A DNA stretch of 7,704 nucleotides, taken from positions 1 to 7,704 of the forward strand of contig CACYDD010000399.1 of NCBI GenBank assembly GCA_902773065.1. Direction: 5' to 3'. The notes below the pieces were generated by a model that worked only from the letters and a program-made list of their open reading frames with translations, was not told the origin of the DNA and made no database searches. Shown here in pieces: positions 1 to 6,543 of the stretch (within the stretch, counting starts at the first letter, position 1; the number at the start of each line of letters is the position of its first letter). Source of the DNA: an uncultured Ruminococcus sp. GTDB taxonomy: Bacteria > Bacillota > Clostridia > Oscillospirales > Acutalibacteraceae. Position numbers and translations under genes: made by a program.

Positions 1-618
1 GACCTGTTCATTGCAACACATCCCGACAGTGACCATATCGGAGATTTTGCTTCTGTTACCGATAGTACCGATATAAAGGAAATATGGTTCAGCAGGTTCT
101 GTATAAAAGATCAATCGGAGCAAAGTGAGGACGAAAAAATATTTTTTCGCACCCTGAAAGAGAAAAATATAAAACTTACCTGTCCTGAAACAGGAAAATA
201 TCATTTCGGAAAGCTTTCATTAGAAATAATTGCACCGACTGAAGATATGGGCAGCGATAACGATAATTCCATTGTTTTTCGCATGACATATAAAGAAAAA
301 TCGTTTTTGTTTACGGGGGATGCAGGAAAAAAGACAGAACAGCAGCTTTTGAAGTCGGGGAAAGATATCAGCTGTGATGTCCTGAAGGTCGGTCATCACG
401 GTAGTAAAGGTTCAACGACAGAAGCTTTTTTACAGGCGGTTTCACCTGCCTGTGCGGTGATATCTGCAGGTGATGATAATATCTATTTACCGAACAGAGA
501 AGTTGTTGACCGATTGGAAGATTTCGGCTGTGAAATTTACAGAACCGATACAGACGGCTGTATTATCATCGCAACAGACGGAAAAGAACTGACAGTATTG
601 ACAGAAAAAACTGAATAA
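1..618 (+). CDS. ComEC/Rec2-like metallo-beta-lactamase-fold protein, C-terminal part (5' end outside window)
   Basis: Frame 1 is open from the first base to the TAA at 616-618, giving 205 residues of a longer protein. Visible motifs are THPDSDH at residues 6-12 (the HxDxDH metal-binding motif of the ComEC-type branch), FTGDAG around D107, and VGHHGSKGST with H132-H133. A terminal YRTDTDG segment is typical of ComEC C-terminal domains and of stand-alone secreted relatives. ComEC is the DNA-uptake channel of competence, and its metallo-beta-lactamase domain is thought to degrade the non-transported strand. Stand-alone homologues are exported or cytosolic hydrolases of uncertain substrate. The fragment cannot tell these apart because any membrane domain or signal peptide would lie upstream. 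Two oddities: the usual GG after the first motif is GD here, and the usual N-x-Y-G-H-P motif reads N-I-Y-L-P (about residues 160-164), so the conserved histidine is absent. The gene ends in the hairpin at 626-663. The fold assignment is firm; the exact role is not. Confidence 0.85.
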   Translation, partial: DLFIATHPDSDHIGDFASVTDSTDIKEIWFSRFCIKDQSEQSEDEKIFFRTLKEKNIKLTCPETGKYHFGKLSLEIIAPTEDMGSDNDNSIVFRMTYKEKSFLFTGDAGKKTEQQLLKSGKDISCDVLKVGHHGSKGSTTEAFLQAVSPACAVISAGDDNIYLPNREVVDRLEDFGCEIYRTDTDGCIIIATDGKELTVLTEKTE

Positions 619-625
619 AACATTT

Positions 626-663
626 ACGGCTTCACTGCAAAATATTAATTGCAGTGAAGCCGT
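626..663. terminator. Bidirectional hairpin terminator between convergent genes
   Basis: A perfect 15-bp inverted repeat (arms 626-640 and 649-663, starting ACGGCTTCACTGCAA) encloses an 8-nt loop. It lies 7 bp after the stop of the metallo-beta-lactamase-like gene and about 30 bp after the stop of the convergent zinc-ribbon gene. The flanks are T-rich on both strands (TGTTGTAGTATT on plus, AAATGTTTTATTC on minus), but neither is a long uninterrupted T run. A second small repeat (665-670/677-682) follows on the plus side. Position and stem strength support a shared terminator. Confidence 0.8.
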
Positions 664-692
664 TGTTGTAGTATTATACAACGATTTGAAAT

Positions 693-2933
693 TTAGTAGG
701 AGGAATACTGTCCGTAAAGATCACCGAGCATTGTATATTCGGAAAGATAGGAATCTTCTACATCCTGACCATATTTGCCGTTGTCTTTCGGGAAGATTTC
801 ACCTGAGCTGTCATAGCCGTACTGATCAAGCTGATTCGTTAAGCTATCCAGACTTGAATAGGCAAGAGCCTGACCGACTGTTGCGTAATTTGCAGCCTGG
901 GTTCTTTCGGTGGCAGTTGCACCTTTTTCCGGAAGCATGGGATCGTCAAAATTCTGGCTTGTAATTGTACCGGCTTTGATTCCTGCATAATATGTTTTGC
1001 AGGCATTGCTGATAGTAGCGGCATCGGCTGCCTTACTGGAAGAATTTGCAGATGAAATTGCCGAACCCAAGGAGGAGGAAGATCCGCCTGTCAGTGCCTC
1101 GAATTCCTCTTTTGTCATCTCAAGAATATTCTTGTCTGCCTTGAATTCCTTGTCCACAGGATCGGAAGAAGCAACGATAATAAGATTGAGTTTTACACTG
1201 TCTGTATCTACAATATTGTCAAGTGTGATCTTAATACTGCCGTCTGTTACTTCCGCTTTACCGGTAAAAGAGTTTTCTTTTCTGGTGGAAGGATCTGTGT
1301 AAGTTAAGGTGAAATTCTTTGAGTTTCTGTCATACAAAAGAGAGAAAAGTGTCACAGATTCTGTCTGTTCGTTTTTGGTACTGGTGATATCAATGGTATA
1401 TGTCAGTTTTCCGCCATCATCGGTTTTGCTGAGTTTGATACCGCCGTGCTGTTCGCTTGTGCCGTTGTTATATGCGATATCAAAGTTGATTGTCGGATTG
1501 GGTTCTTTTGAGAATTCACCTGTGATTTTAAAACTGTCATCAGAGTTTTTGGAAAAATGTGCGGCACTGATCTCAAGCTTTACAATTTCATGAGAGTTTT
1601 TGTCAAGATAATTTTTGATGGTCAAAGAGAAGTTTTCATCTGTACCGTTTTCATAGCTTTCGATAAAGCTGTCAAAGCTTTCATTCAGTGATTTTTCTGC
1701 CTCTTCCGCACCTGACGGATTATATTTCTTTACATACTTGACTGTTTCTTCTTTCAGGTCTGTAAGAAGATTTTTAAATGAACTGTAATCAAAGGTATAG
1801 GTGATCACATCTGCGGAAACTTCGTTTCCGTTGACAGTTGCTGTTCCGTCATCAACAGATGCATTTCCGTTTACTTCGATTTTTTTGAGAATATCGTCAT
1901 AAGCAGTGTCGATGTCTGTTTCAGCCTGTGTGCTGTCGGAAAGCTCTTTGTAAATATTTTCGTAAGCCTCGATCAGATCATTGAACTGATCTTCTGTCAG
2001 TCCGAGAACATTATCATTTGAGGGCGAGAAAATGGAGTTGCCGATTTTTTCTCTGAAGTTTTCAGATTCAAGGTAATAGCTTCCTGTCTGTCCGCCTACA
2101 TCATAATTCAGATAAGTATTTTTGTTGTCGGCACAAAGTTCAAGATAGGAATTTCCGCTGCCTGATGTATCAAGAGATGAGGAACCGAGAAATGTGGAAG
2201 CAAGGAGACTTCCGGCATCCACTTTCAGGTAATATTTGCTGTTGCTTTTATCATAGCTGTAGACAGCTGAAAGATTCAGATCCTGGCTCTGACCGGAATA
2301 GCCGGCACTTCCTTCGGCAGAAATATTGACAGAACCGCTGTCTTTCATATTTTTGATAACATTGTAGAATTCATTTGATTCTTCGGCAGTTTCAATATAG
2401 CCTTTGTAGGAATTGATGGCACTTTTTGTAGGATTATTCACAATATAATCCCGTTCCATTTTGCTGCGTATCAAATGGTATACGCCAAAACCGATTCCGA
2501 CCACCAATAACAGTGAAATGACACTGATAATTGCCTTCTTGGGTGTGAAAAAGGATTTTTTCTTCTGAGGCTGCACAGTACCGGGAACAGGTGTATTATA
2601 AGCATAATTCATTCCCGGATTTCCCGGAAACGGTGCACTGCTGTTTATATCCGGTTGATTGAAATTGTTCTGACTGTTTGGTTGGTTAAAATTCTGCTGA
2701 CTAAAATCGTTCTGATTGTTCGGTTGATTATCATAAACGATCTGATTCAGTGGTTCACCTGATGTGCTGTACTGATTCAGGTTGTTGTTTTGTGTACCAT
2801 AAAAATTCTGGGGCTGTTCATTGTTTTGTGTACCGGAAAAGTTCTGAGGCTGATTATTTCTGAGGTCAAAGCCGCAGGACGAACAGAAAATATTTTCACC
2901 GCTGTTGTTTGTTCCGCAGTTCGGACAAAACAT
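693..2933 (-). CDS. Zinc-ribbon, single-pass membrane protein with large ectodomain
   Basis: The protein has 746 residues. An N-terminal zinc ribbon has C3-x2-C6 and C17-x2-C20. A low-complexity Asn/Gln/Pro/Gly-rich linker (about 22-125) includes a duplicated 12-residue unit and is followed by a basic stretch and one transmembrane helix (about 134-154). The remaining ~590 residues should lie outside the cell. The ectodomain is rich in Ser, Asp, Lys and beta-type segments and contains only two cysteines that I see (C267 and C645). From about 634 the last ~110 residues, after a Ser-rich spacer, read KAADAATISNACKTYYAGIK, which recalls the variable part of type IV pilin-like proteins. The zinc ribbon-TM-ectodomain plan is common in Firmicutes (TcaA/YvbJ-like proteins), usually linked to the envelope, but I do not recognise the ectodomain. 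I chose the ATG at 2931-2933 because AAGGAG sits 8 nt upstream; an in-frame GTG at 2940-2942 overlaps that site. It appears monocistronic, with its own promoter. Architecture is seen; function is unknown. Confidence 0.88.
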   Translation of the reverse strand: MFCPNCGTNNSGENIFCSSCGFDLRNNQPQNFSGTQNNEQPQNFYGTQNNNLNQYSTSGEPLNQIVYDNQPNNQNDFSQQNFNQPNSQNNFNQPDINSSAPFPGNPGMNYAYNTPVPGTVQPQKKKSFFTPKKAIISVISLLLVVGIGFGVYHLIRSKMERDYIVNNPTKSAINSYKGYIETAEESNEFYNVIKNMKDSGSVNISAEGSAGYSGQSQDLNLSAVYSYDKSNSKYYLKVDAGSLLASTFLGSSSLDTSGSGNSYLELCADNKNTYLNYDVGGQTGSYYLESENFREKIGNSIFSPSNDNVLGLTEDQFNDLIEAYENIYKELSDSTQAETDIDTAYDDILKKIEVNGNASVDDGTATVNGNEVSADVITYTFDYSSFKNLLTDLKEETVKYVKKYNPSGAEEAEKSLNESFDSFIESYENGTDENFSLTIKNYLDKNSHEIVKLEISAAHFSKNSDDSFKITGEFSKEPNPTINFDIAYNNGTSEQHGGIKLSKTDDGGKLTYTIDITSTKNEQTESVTLFSLLYDRNSKNFTLTYTDPSTRKENSFTGKAEVTDGSIKITLDNIVDTDSVKLNLIIVASSDPVDKEFKADKNILEMTKEEFEALTGGSSSSLGSAISSANSSSKAADAATISNACKTYYAGIKAGTITSQNFDDPMLPEKGATATERTQAANYATVGQALAYSSLDSLTNQLDQYGYDSSGEIFPKDNGKYGQDVEDSYLSEYTMLGDLYGQYSSY
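2785..2856 (-). repeat. 36-bp in-frame tandem duplication in the linker of the zinc-ribbon protein
   Basis: Two adjacent 36-bp units (2785-2820 and 2821-2856) both begin TTGTTTTGTGTACC on the plus strand and differ at only a handful of positions. They encode two copies of a 12-residue unit, QPQNF(S/Y)GTQNNE/N, in the spacer between zinc ribbon and membrane helix. Being in frame and a multiple of 3, the repeat can expand or contract without breaking the gene. Further NQP/NNF-rich degenerate repeats lie just downstream in the linker. Confidence 0.85.
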
Positions 2934-2941
2934 AATTACCA

Positions 2942-2947
2942 CTCCTT
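2942..2947 (-). promoter_or_regulatory. Ribosome binding site that fixes the zinc-ribbon gene start
   Basis: The minus strand reads AAGGAG, then 8 nt (TGGTAATT), then ATG at 2933-2931. This selects the ATG that puts MFCPNCG at the N-terminus over the GTG three codons earlier, whose G lies within the binding site itself. Confidence 0.85.
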
Positions 2948-2984
2948 ATTATTTTTTCTGAGAATACATAATTTCTCTGATACC

Positions 2985-2993
2985 ATTATATCA
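2985..2993 (-). promoter_or_regulatory. Extended -10 promoter of the zinc-ribbon gene
   Basis: The minus strand reads TGATATAAT: a consensus TATAAT (2985-2990) with the TG of an extended -10 one base upstream (2992-2993). No good -35 hexamer lies 16-18 bp upstream, which is tolerated in extended -10 promoters. The predicted transcript starts near 2978, giving a leader of about 45 nt that includes the AAGGAG. Confidence 0.65.
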
Positions 2994-3087
2994 AATTTTA
3001 AGGTAAAATGATTAAATTTGTATGAATAAAAAATATTTTTGTGGTATTGTACAAATAACCTCATTTATTCATGAAAATCCTATACAA

Positions 3088-3125
3088 AAAAGAGTTTCCG
3101 CCGGTCATACAGCGGAAACTCTTTT
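3088..3125 (-). terminator. Intrinsic terminator of the holB-ricT transcript
   Basis: A perfect 14-bp stem (left arm AAAAGAGTTTCCGC at 3088-3101, right arm 3112-3125) has a 10-nt loop. It begins 9 bp after the ricT stop on the minus strand, and the minus-strand transcript continues with a U run and then GUAUAGG. This is a canonical Rho-independent terminator for the minus-strand unit. It also insulates the zinc-ribbon gene's promoter downstream. Confidence 0.9.
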
Positions 3126-3134
3126 CTGAAAAAA

Positions 3135-4004
3135 TCAGTCTTTTTCAAGTTTTTTCAGTTTTTCAATTTCAGACCGGTCAAGTTTGATCTGTCCGTCCCT
3201 GATCACTTTTACCTCAGATACATTATAGGTATGTGCCGCTGCATCGGGGGATTTGTGCAGTGAAACAGTAAGCGTACCTGTGATAAGATTCACATCGATC
3301 ACATTCCCTTTTCCGTCAGGTGTATTAACAATCGCACCGATTTTGGGTGTGGTTTTCAAAAGACTTGTATATACATCCTGTTCATATTTCAGACAGCACA
3401 TCAGACGTCCGCAAGTTCCCGAAATTTTAACGGGATTCAGCGACATTCCCTGTTCTTTTGCCATTTTGATGGACACAGGCTGGAATTCGCCCATGAATGT
3501 ATTACAGCAGAAAGGCCGTCCGCAGATACCCAATCCGCCAAGCATTTTTGCCTCATCTCTGACGCCGATCTGACGCAGTTCGATCCTTGTTCTGAAAACA
3601 TAGGCGAGATCTTTGACCAGTTCTCTGAAATCCACTCTGCCGTCGGCAGTAAAATAAAACAGGATCTTGTTATTGTCAAAGGTGTATTCCACATTCACAA
3701 GCTTCATCTGTAAGTTATGATTATGGATTTTCTGTTCGCAGATGCCGAACGCTTTTTTCTCTTTCTTATGGTTTTCTTCCACGATTTTAAGATCATTTTC
3801 CGTAGCCTTGCGGATGATTTTTTTCAGCGGTGCGTTAACTTTATCATTGCTGAGTTCACGGTTTGCCATAGCGACTTTGCCGCATTCCACACCCCTGCTT
3901 GTTTCCACGATCACATCATCACCGACATTGAAATTGATGCCGATGGGGTCGAAATAATAGACCTTTCCGACCTCTTTGAATCTGACTCCGATAATATTAG
4001 CCAT
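3135..4004 (-). CDS. ricT: RicT (YaaT), PSP1-domain regulator of RNase Y
   Basis: The product has 289 residues, close to the usual length. The PSP1 domain spans roughly residues 60-150. The diagnostic cysteine block follows: C161 in GICGRPFCC (C161, C166, C167) and C198 in GTCGRLMCC (C198, C203, C204). In Bacillus subtilis, RicT forms a complex with RicA (YmcA) and RicF (YlbF) that binds [4Fe-4S] clusters through such cysteines. That complex acts with RNase Y in mRNA maturation, affecting sporulation, competence and biofilm formation. The ATG at 4002-4004 is preceded by GGAGG (4011-4015) at 6 nt. The gene starts 18 bp after the holB stop, the same holB-yaaT order as in B. subtilis, so the two are surely cotranscribed. 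The C-terminal tail is a short Lys/Glu-rich helix. All cluster-ligand candidates are intact, so I expect a functional protein; the partners are not in the window. Confidence 0.95.
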   Translation of the reverse strand: MANIIGVRFKEVGKVYYFDPIGINFNVGDDVIVETSRGVECGKVAMANRELSNDKVNAPLKKIIRKATENDLKIVEENHKKEKKAFGICEQKIHNHNLQMKLVNVEYTFDNNKILFYFTADGRVDFRELVKDLAYVFRTRIELRQIGVRDEAKMLGGLGICGRPFCCNTFMGEFQPVSIKMAKEQGMSLNPVKISGTCGRLMCCLKYEQDVYTSLLKTTPKIGAIVNTPDGKGNVIDVNLITGTLTVSLHKSPDAAAHTYNVSEVKVIRDGQIKLDRSEIEKLKKLEKD

Positions 4005-4022
4005 TTTTTTCCTCCGATTATT

Positions 4023-4982
4023 TTATCCTCTCAGTACCGAGCAAAGCCATGTACCGAAAAAATTCAGATTTACATTTGTATTCAGAATTTCCTTTGCCTT
4101 TTCCGTATTTTCGGCAAGACGGTAAATTCTTTTCTTTGTCATCCGACGGGCAATCTCCTCAGCAAATGCCGCATTTGTGCTGAGTCCTGCCGCAGCCTTG
4201 ATACATTCCGAAGCATTTTCAAGCATACAGTCCAGTACACTGGAAGCAAATGCCCTGTTTGCACTGAGTCTGCTTGTCAGTGTTAAAAGAAGATACTCGT
4301 TTTTTTGCGGTAGGGCAGCAAATATTTCATCAGCGAGTTTTTTTGCTTCTTCTCCGCCGCTTTCCAGTATCTGTATGGTCTGCCCGATATTTCCATCACA
4401 CATTGCAGCGATTTTCTGAACTTCCTCATAGCTTTTATCAGGAAATCTCTTTGCCGCTGCCTGTGCTGCCTGCTCAGCCGTAACAGGGTAAAGACTGTAG
4501 ATCCTTGATCTTGACCTGACGGTTTGCAGCATCATATTTGCCGATGTGACTGTCATAACAAAAACCACATTGGCAGGCGGCTCTTCCAGTACTTTCAGAA
4601 ACGCATTCTGTGCAGGAGCAAGCATTTTATCACAGTTCAAAAGCAGATATACTTTGGTATCGGCTTCGTTGGGCTTGATATAAACATCCGAACGGATCTT
4701 TCTGATGGAATCCACATTCAGCTCACCCGTATTATTGCCGTCAGCTTTATAGATATCGGGGTGCGAATTGTGCATTGCCTTGATACAGCCGGGACATTGT
4801 CCGCATGGTCTGCTGTTTTCCGACAGACATACGCAGTATCTTGCAATAATTTCGGCGAGTGTGGTTTTACCCGTACCTTTTGCACCGTCAATAATAATTG
4901 CATGGGGGAGAGTACCTGACCGCATTGCTTCGGAGATTTCATTTTTTACCGTATCGTTTGCAATAAATTCGCTTAGCTGCAT
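4023..4982 (-). CDS. holB: DNA polymerase III delta prime subunit (clamp loader)
   Basis: The product has 319 residues, near the roughly 330 of Bacillus HolB. The AAA+ P-loop GAKGTGKTT is at 33-41. A zinc-binding cysteine cluster (C52, C60, C63, C66) lies within the P-loop subdomain, as in delta prime and tau/gamma. A Walker B-like strand VYLLLNCDKM is at 111-120, and the LKVLEEPP motif at 129-136 is highly characteristic. The sensor-1 region reads TVRSRSR (154-160) where the family normally has SRC, so the cysteine is replaced by serine. HolB assembles with delta and tau to load the beta clamp during replication. The start at 4982 has only a weak GAG-type ribosome binding site (GAGAGTGAG, about 9 nt upstream). 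The gene follows the symporter by 35 bp and precedes ricT by 18 bp. A strong promoter at 5051-5079 lies just upstream. Confidence 0.95.
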   Translation of the reverse strand: MQLSEFIANDTVKNEISEAMRSGTLPHAIIIDGAKGTGKTTLAEIIARYCVCLSENSRPCGQCPGCIKAMHNSHPDIYKADGNNTGELNVDSIRKIRSDVYIKPNEADTKVYLLLNCDKMLAPAQNAFLKVLEEPPANVVFVMTVTSANMMLQTVRSRSRIYSLYPVTAEQAAQAAAKRFPDKSYEEVQKIAAMCDGNIGQTIQILESGGEEAKKLADEIFAALPQKNEYLLLTLTSRLSANRAFASSVLDCMLENASECIKAAAGLSTNAAFAEEIARRMTKKRIYRLAENTEKAKEILNTNVNLNFFGTWLCSVLRG

Positions 4983-5014
4983 ATTGTTTATCTCACTCTC
5001 AACTGATTTGCTTT

Positions 5015-5035
5015 GATTCAGTTTACACCTGAATC
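5015..5035. repeat. Short inverted repeat over the symporter stop codon, in the holB leader
   Basis: Arms GATTCAG (5015-5021) and CTGAATC (5029-5035) form a 7-bp stem with a 7-nt loop. On the minus strand it covers the symporter stop codon (5020-5018). It would lie about 10-30 nt into a transcript starting from the internal promoter near 5044. No T run follows, so it is not an intrinsic terminator. A regulator site or a weak mRNA structure are possible; so is chance. Confidence 0.4.
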
Positions 5036-6412
5036 CCGACTGTCTTCCCTATTATAAACTATTTTTGTTTTATTATCAAGTTTTAGTTCATGATAATTGA
5101 TTTGTTTTGAAAGCAAAATCAGGGCGGCGAGATTAGGAATTGCCATGAGACCGTTCAGGGTATCTGAAATTTCCCAGACAAGAGAAATACTCATCACGCT
5201 GCCGAGATAGGCTGCAAACGCATAGATGGTTCTGTACAGATAAATGTATTTATTTCCTGAGAGATATTCAAGGCTTTTTTCTCCGTAATAGCACCATGAA
5301 ACCAGTGTTGCAAAAGCAAACAGAACAATAGAAACGGAGATGAATATTTTTCCTCCGAACCCAAGAACACTTTCAAATGCGGCGGTGCTGAGTGCGACAC
5401 CGTCCAGTCCCGATTCATCAAACCCTGTTGTGATAATACAAAGTGCCATCAGCGTACACAAAATGATCGTATCGATAAACACCTGGAACATACCCCACAT
5501 CCCCTGTCGGTAGGGGTCGTCTGTTTCAGCAGCAGCGTGAACAATAGGGGAGCTTCCGAGACCTGCTTCATTAGAAAATACGCCTCTTGAAATACCGTAT
5601 TTTATCGCTCTTGACATGCCGTATCCCATAAACCCTCCTGCTGTACAGCGAATATCAAAAGCTTCTGTGATGATTTTGGAAAAGGCATAGGGGATCTGTC
5701 TGAAATTGATGATAAGGATACTGAGTGCTGCAAGGGTATAAAGCACAGCCATCAGCGGTACAAGCTTTTCTGTTAATGCTGCGATCCTGTCAATACCTCC
5801 GAAAATCACAAATGCCGTTGCTCCTGCAATGATCACGCCGCTTATTTTGGGAGAAATGCCGAATCCTCCTTCCAGAGCACCCGAAACAGAATTTGCCTGT
5901 GTCATATTGCCCATTCCGAGTGCCGCGACAGTGCAGATCACAGCAAACACAACAGCAGCCCATTTACATTTCAGCCCCTTTTCTATGTAATACATAGGAC
6001 CGCCGACATAGTTACCGTTTCGTTTTTCTCTGTATTTAACACCCAGAACATTTTCTGCAAATATCGTACCCATGCCGAAAACTGCCGCGACCCACATCCA
6101 GAATACAGCCCCTGCACCTCCGAGCGTCAGTGCCCCTGCCACACCGACAATGTTTCCCGTGCCGATTGCTCCGGCAAGTGCTGTAGCCATTGCCTGAAAA
6201 GGGGAGAGCCGTCCGCTTTTTTTATCTTTATCTCCGCTGCTGCCTTTGAAAATTGACATAAAAGTAGCATTCCACCACTGTCTGAAATGCGTTACCTGAA
6301 AGAATTTCAGTTTGATCGTATAGAAAATACCTATTCCGAGTAAAAAACATAGCATGAACGGACCCCATACGATACCATTGATCAGTGAATTGATTTTTTC
6401 TAAATATCCCAT
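5018..6412 (-). CDS. AGCS-family sodium:alanine/glycine symporter
   Basis: The product has 464 residues, normal for the alanine/glycine:cation symporter family (AlsT, DagA, AgcS), inner-membrane carriers that import small neutral amino acids with Na+. Family signatures are GAIGTGNIVGVAGALTLGG (81-99), NYVGGPMYYIEKGL (134-147), NMTQANS (169-175) and SRGVFSNEAGLGSSPIVHAA (275-294). About ten hydrophobic segments are visible, and a short hydrophilic C-terminal tail ends in SGVN. The ATG at 6410-6412 has a GGGGTG ribosome binding site 5 nt upstream (6418-6423). It is the first gene of a minus-strand run, with holB 35 bp downstream and no terminator between, so readthrough into holB-ricT is likely. 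Its own promoter is at 6451-6480, flanked by a 20-bp-spaced direct repeat. The 3' end doubles as a promoter for holB. Family assignment is firm; the preferred substrate (alanine, glycine or another) cannot be read from sequence alone. Confidence 0.95.
   Translation of the reverse strand: MGYLEKINSLINGIVWGPFMLCFLLGIGIFYTIKLKFFQVTHFRQWWNATFMSIFKGSSGDKDKKSGRLSPFQAMATALAGAIGTGNIVGVAGALTLGGAGAVFWMWVAAVFGMGTIFAENVLGVKYREKRNGNYVGGPMYYIEKGLKCKWAAVVFAVICTVAALGMGNMTQANSVSGALEGGFGISPKISGVIIAGATAFVIFGGIDRIAALTEKLVPLMAVLYTLAALSILIINFRQIPYAFSKIITEAFDIRCTAGGFMGYGMSRAIKYGISRGVFSNEAGLGSSPIVHAAAETDDPYRQGMWGMFQVFIDTIILCTLMALCIITTGFDESGLDGVALSTAAFESVLGFGGKIFISVSIVLFAFATLVSWCYYGEKSLEYLSGNKYIYLYRTIYAFAAYLGSVMSISLVWEISDTLNGLMAIPNLAALILLSKQINYHELKLDNKTKIVYNREDSRDSGVN
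5051..5079 (-). promoter_or_regulatory. Strong sigma-A-type promoter for holB-ricT inside the symporter gene
   Basis: On the minus strand TTGATA (5079-5074) is followed by a 17-bp spacer and a perfect TATAAT (5056-5051). All of it lies within the last codons of the symporter reading frame. The predicted start is near 5044, about 62 nt upstream of the holB ATG. Five of six -35 and six of six -10 bases match consensus at the optimal spacing. Confidence 0.75.
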
Positions 6413-6450
6413 GAAAACACCCCATACAAATATATATGCCGCATTTTCCT

Positions 6451-6480
6451 TTTATACACGACGACAGAAAAAAAGGTCAA
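6451..6480 (-). promoter_or_regulatory. Promoter of the symporter gene
   Basis: On the minus strand TTGACC (6480-6475) is followed by an 18-bp T-rich spacer and TATAAA (6456-6451). The -35 matches 5/6 and the -10 5/6 bases. The predicted start near 6444 leaves a leader of only about 32 nt before the ATG at 6412, too short for a riboswitch. Confidence 0.65.
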
Positions 6481-6490
6481 TTTTCAAAGT

Positions 6491-6520
6491 AAACGCAACA
6501 TCATCAAATAAAACGCAACA
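6491..6520. repeat. Pair of 10-bp direct repeats with 20-bp period next to the symporter promoter
   Basis: AAACGCAACA occurs at 6491-6500 and again at 6511-6520, starts exactly 20 bp apart (TGTTGCGTTT on the minus strand). The second copy also forms half of a small palindrome, GCAAC-AA-GTTGC (6515-6526). The nearer copy ends 10 bp upstream of the symporter -35 box, placing the two centres near -51 and -71. Two copies on the same helical face just upstream of a promoter suit an activator binding site. They also lie near the broken left edge of the insertion-sequence remnant, so an origin from that element cannot be excluded. Confidence 0.5.
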
Positions 6521-6543
6521 AGTTGCATTTAGTCTGATAATGA

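Noticed and set aside
686..1593. Plus-strand open frames opposite the zinc-ribbon gene
   Set aside because: They are antisense shadows of a long, well-supported gene and resemble no known protein.
2640..2870. Possible CRISPR-like array
   Set aside because: The repeats are adjacent, without spacers, and encode an in-frame Gln/Asn-rich protein linker.
2934..2942. GTG start three codons upstream for the zinc-ribbon protein
   Set aside because: The GTG overlaps the AAGGAG sequence, which is ideally spaced for the ATG at 2933.
3717..4286. 189-codon open frame on the plus strand
   Set aside because: It lies antisense across ricT, the intergenic gap and holB, both firmly identified. It has no ribosome binding site and a cysteine/phenylalanine-rich shadow composition.
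6400..6444. Fourteen-codon minus-strand mini-frame starting at the predicted transcript start of the symporter
   Set aside because: A leaderless upstream peptide is conceivable, since ATG at 6444-6442 falls about at the predicted +1 and overlaps the symporter start, but nothing supports its translation and its composition carries no run of regulatory codons.
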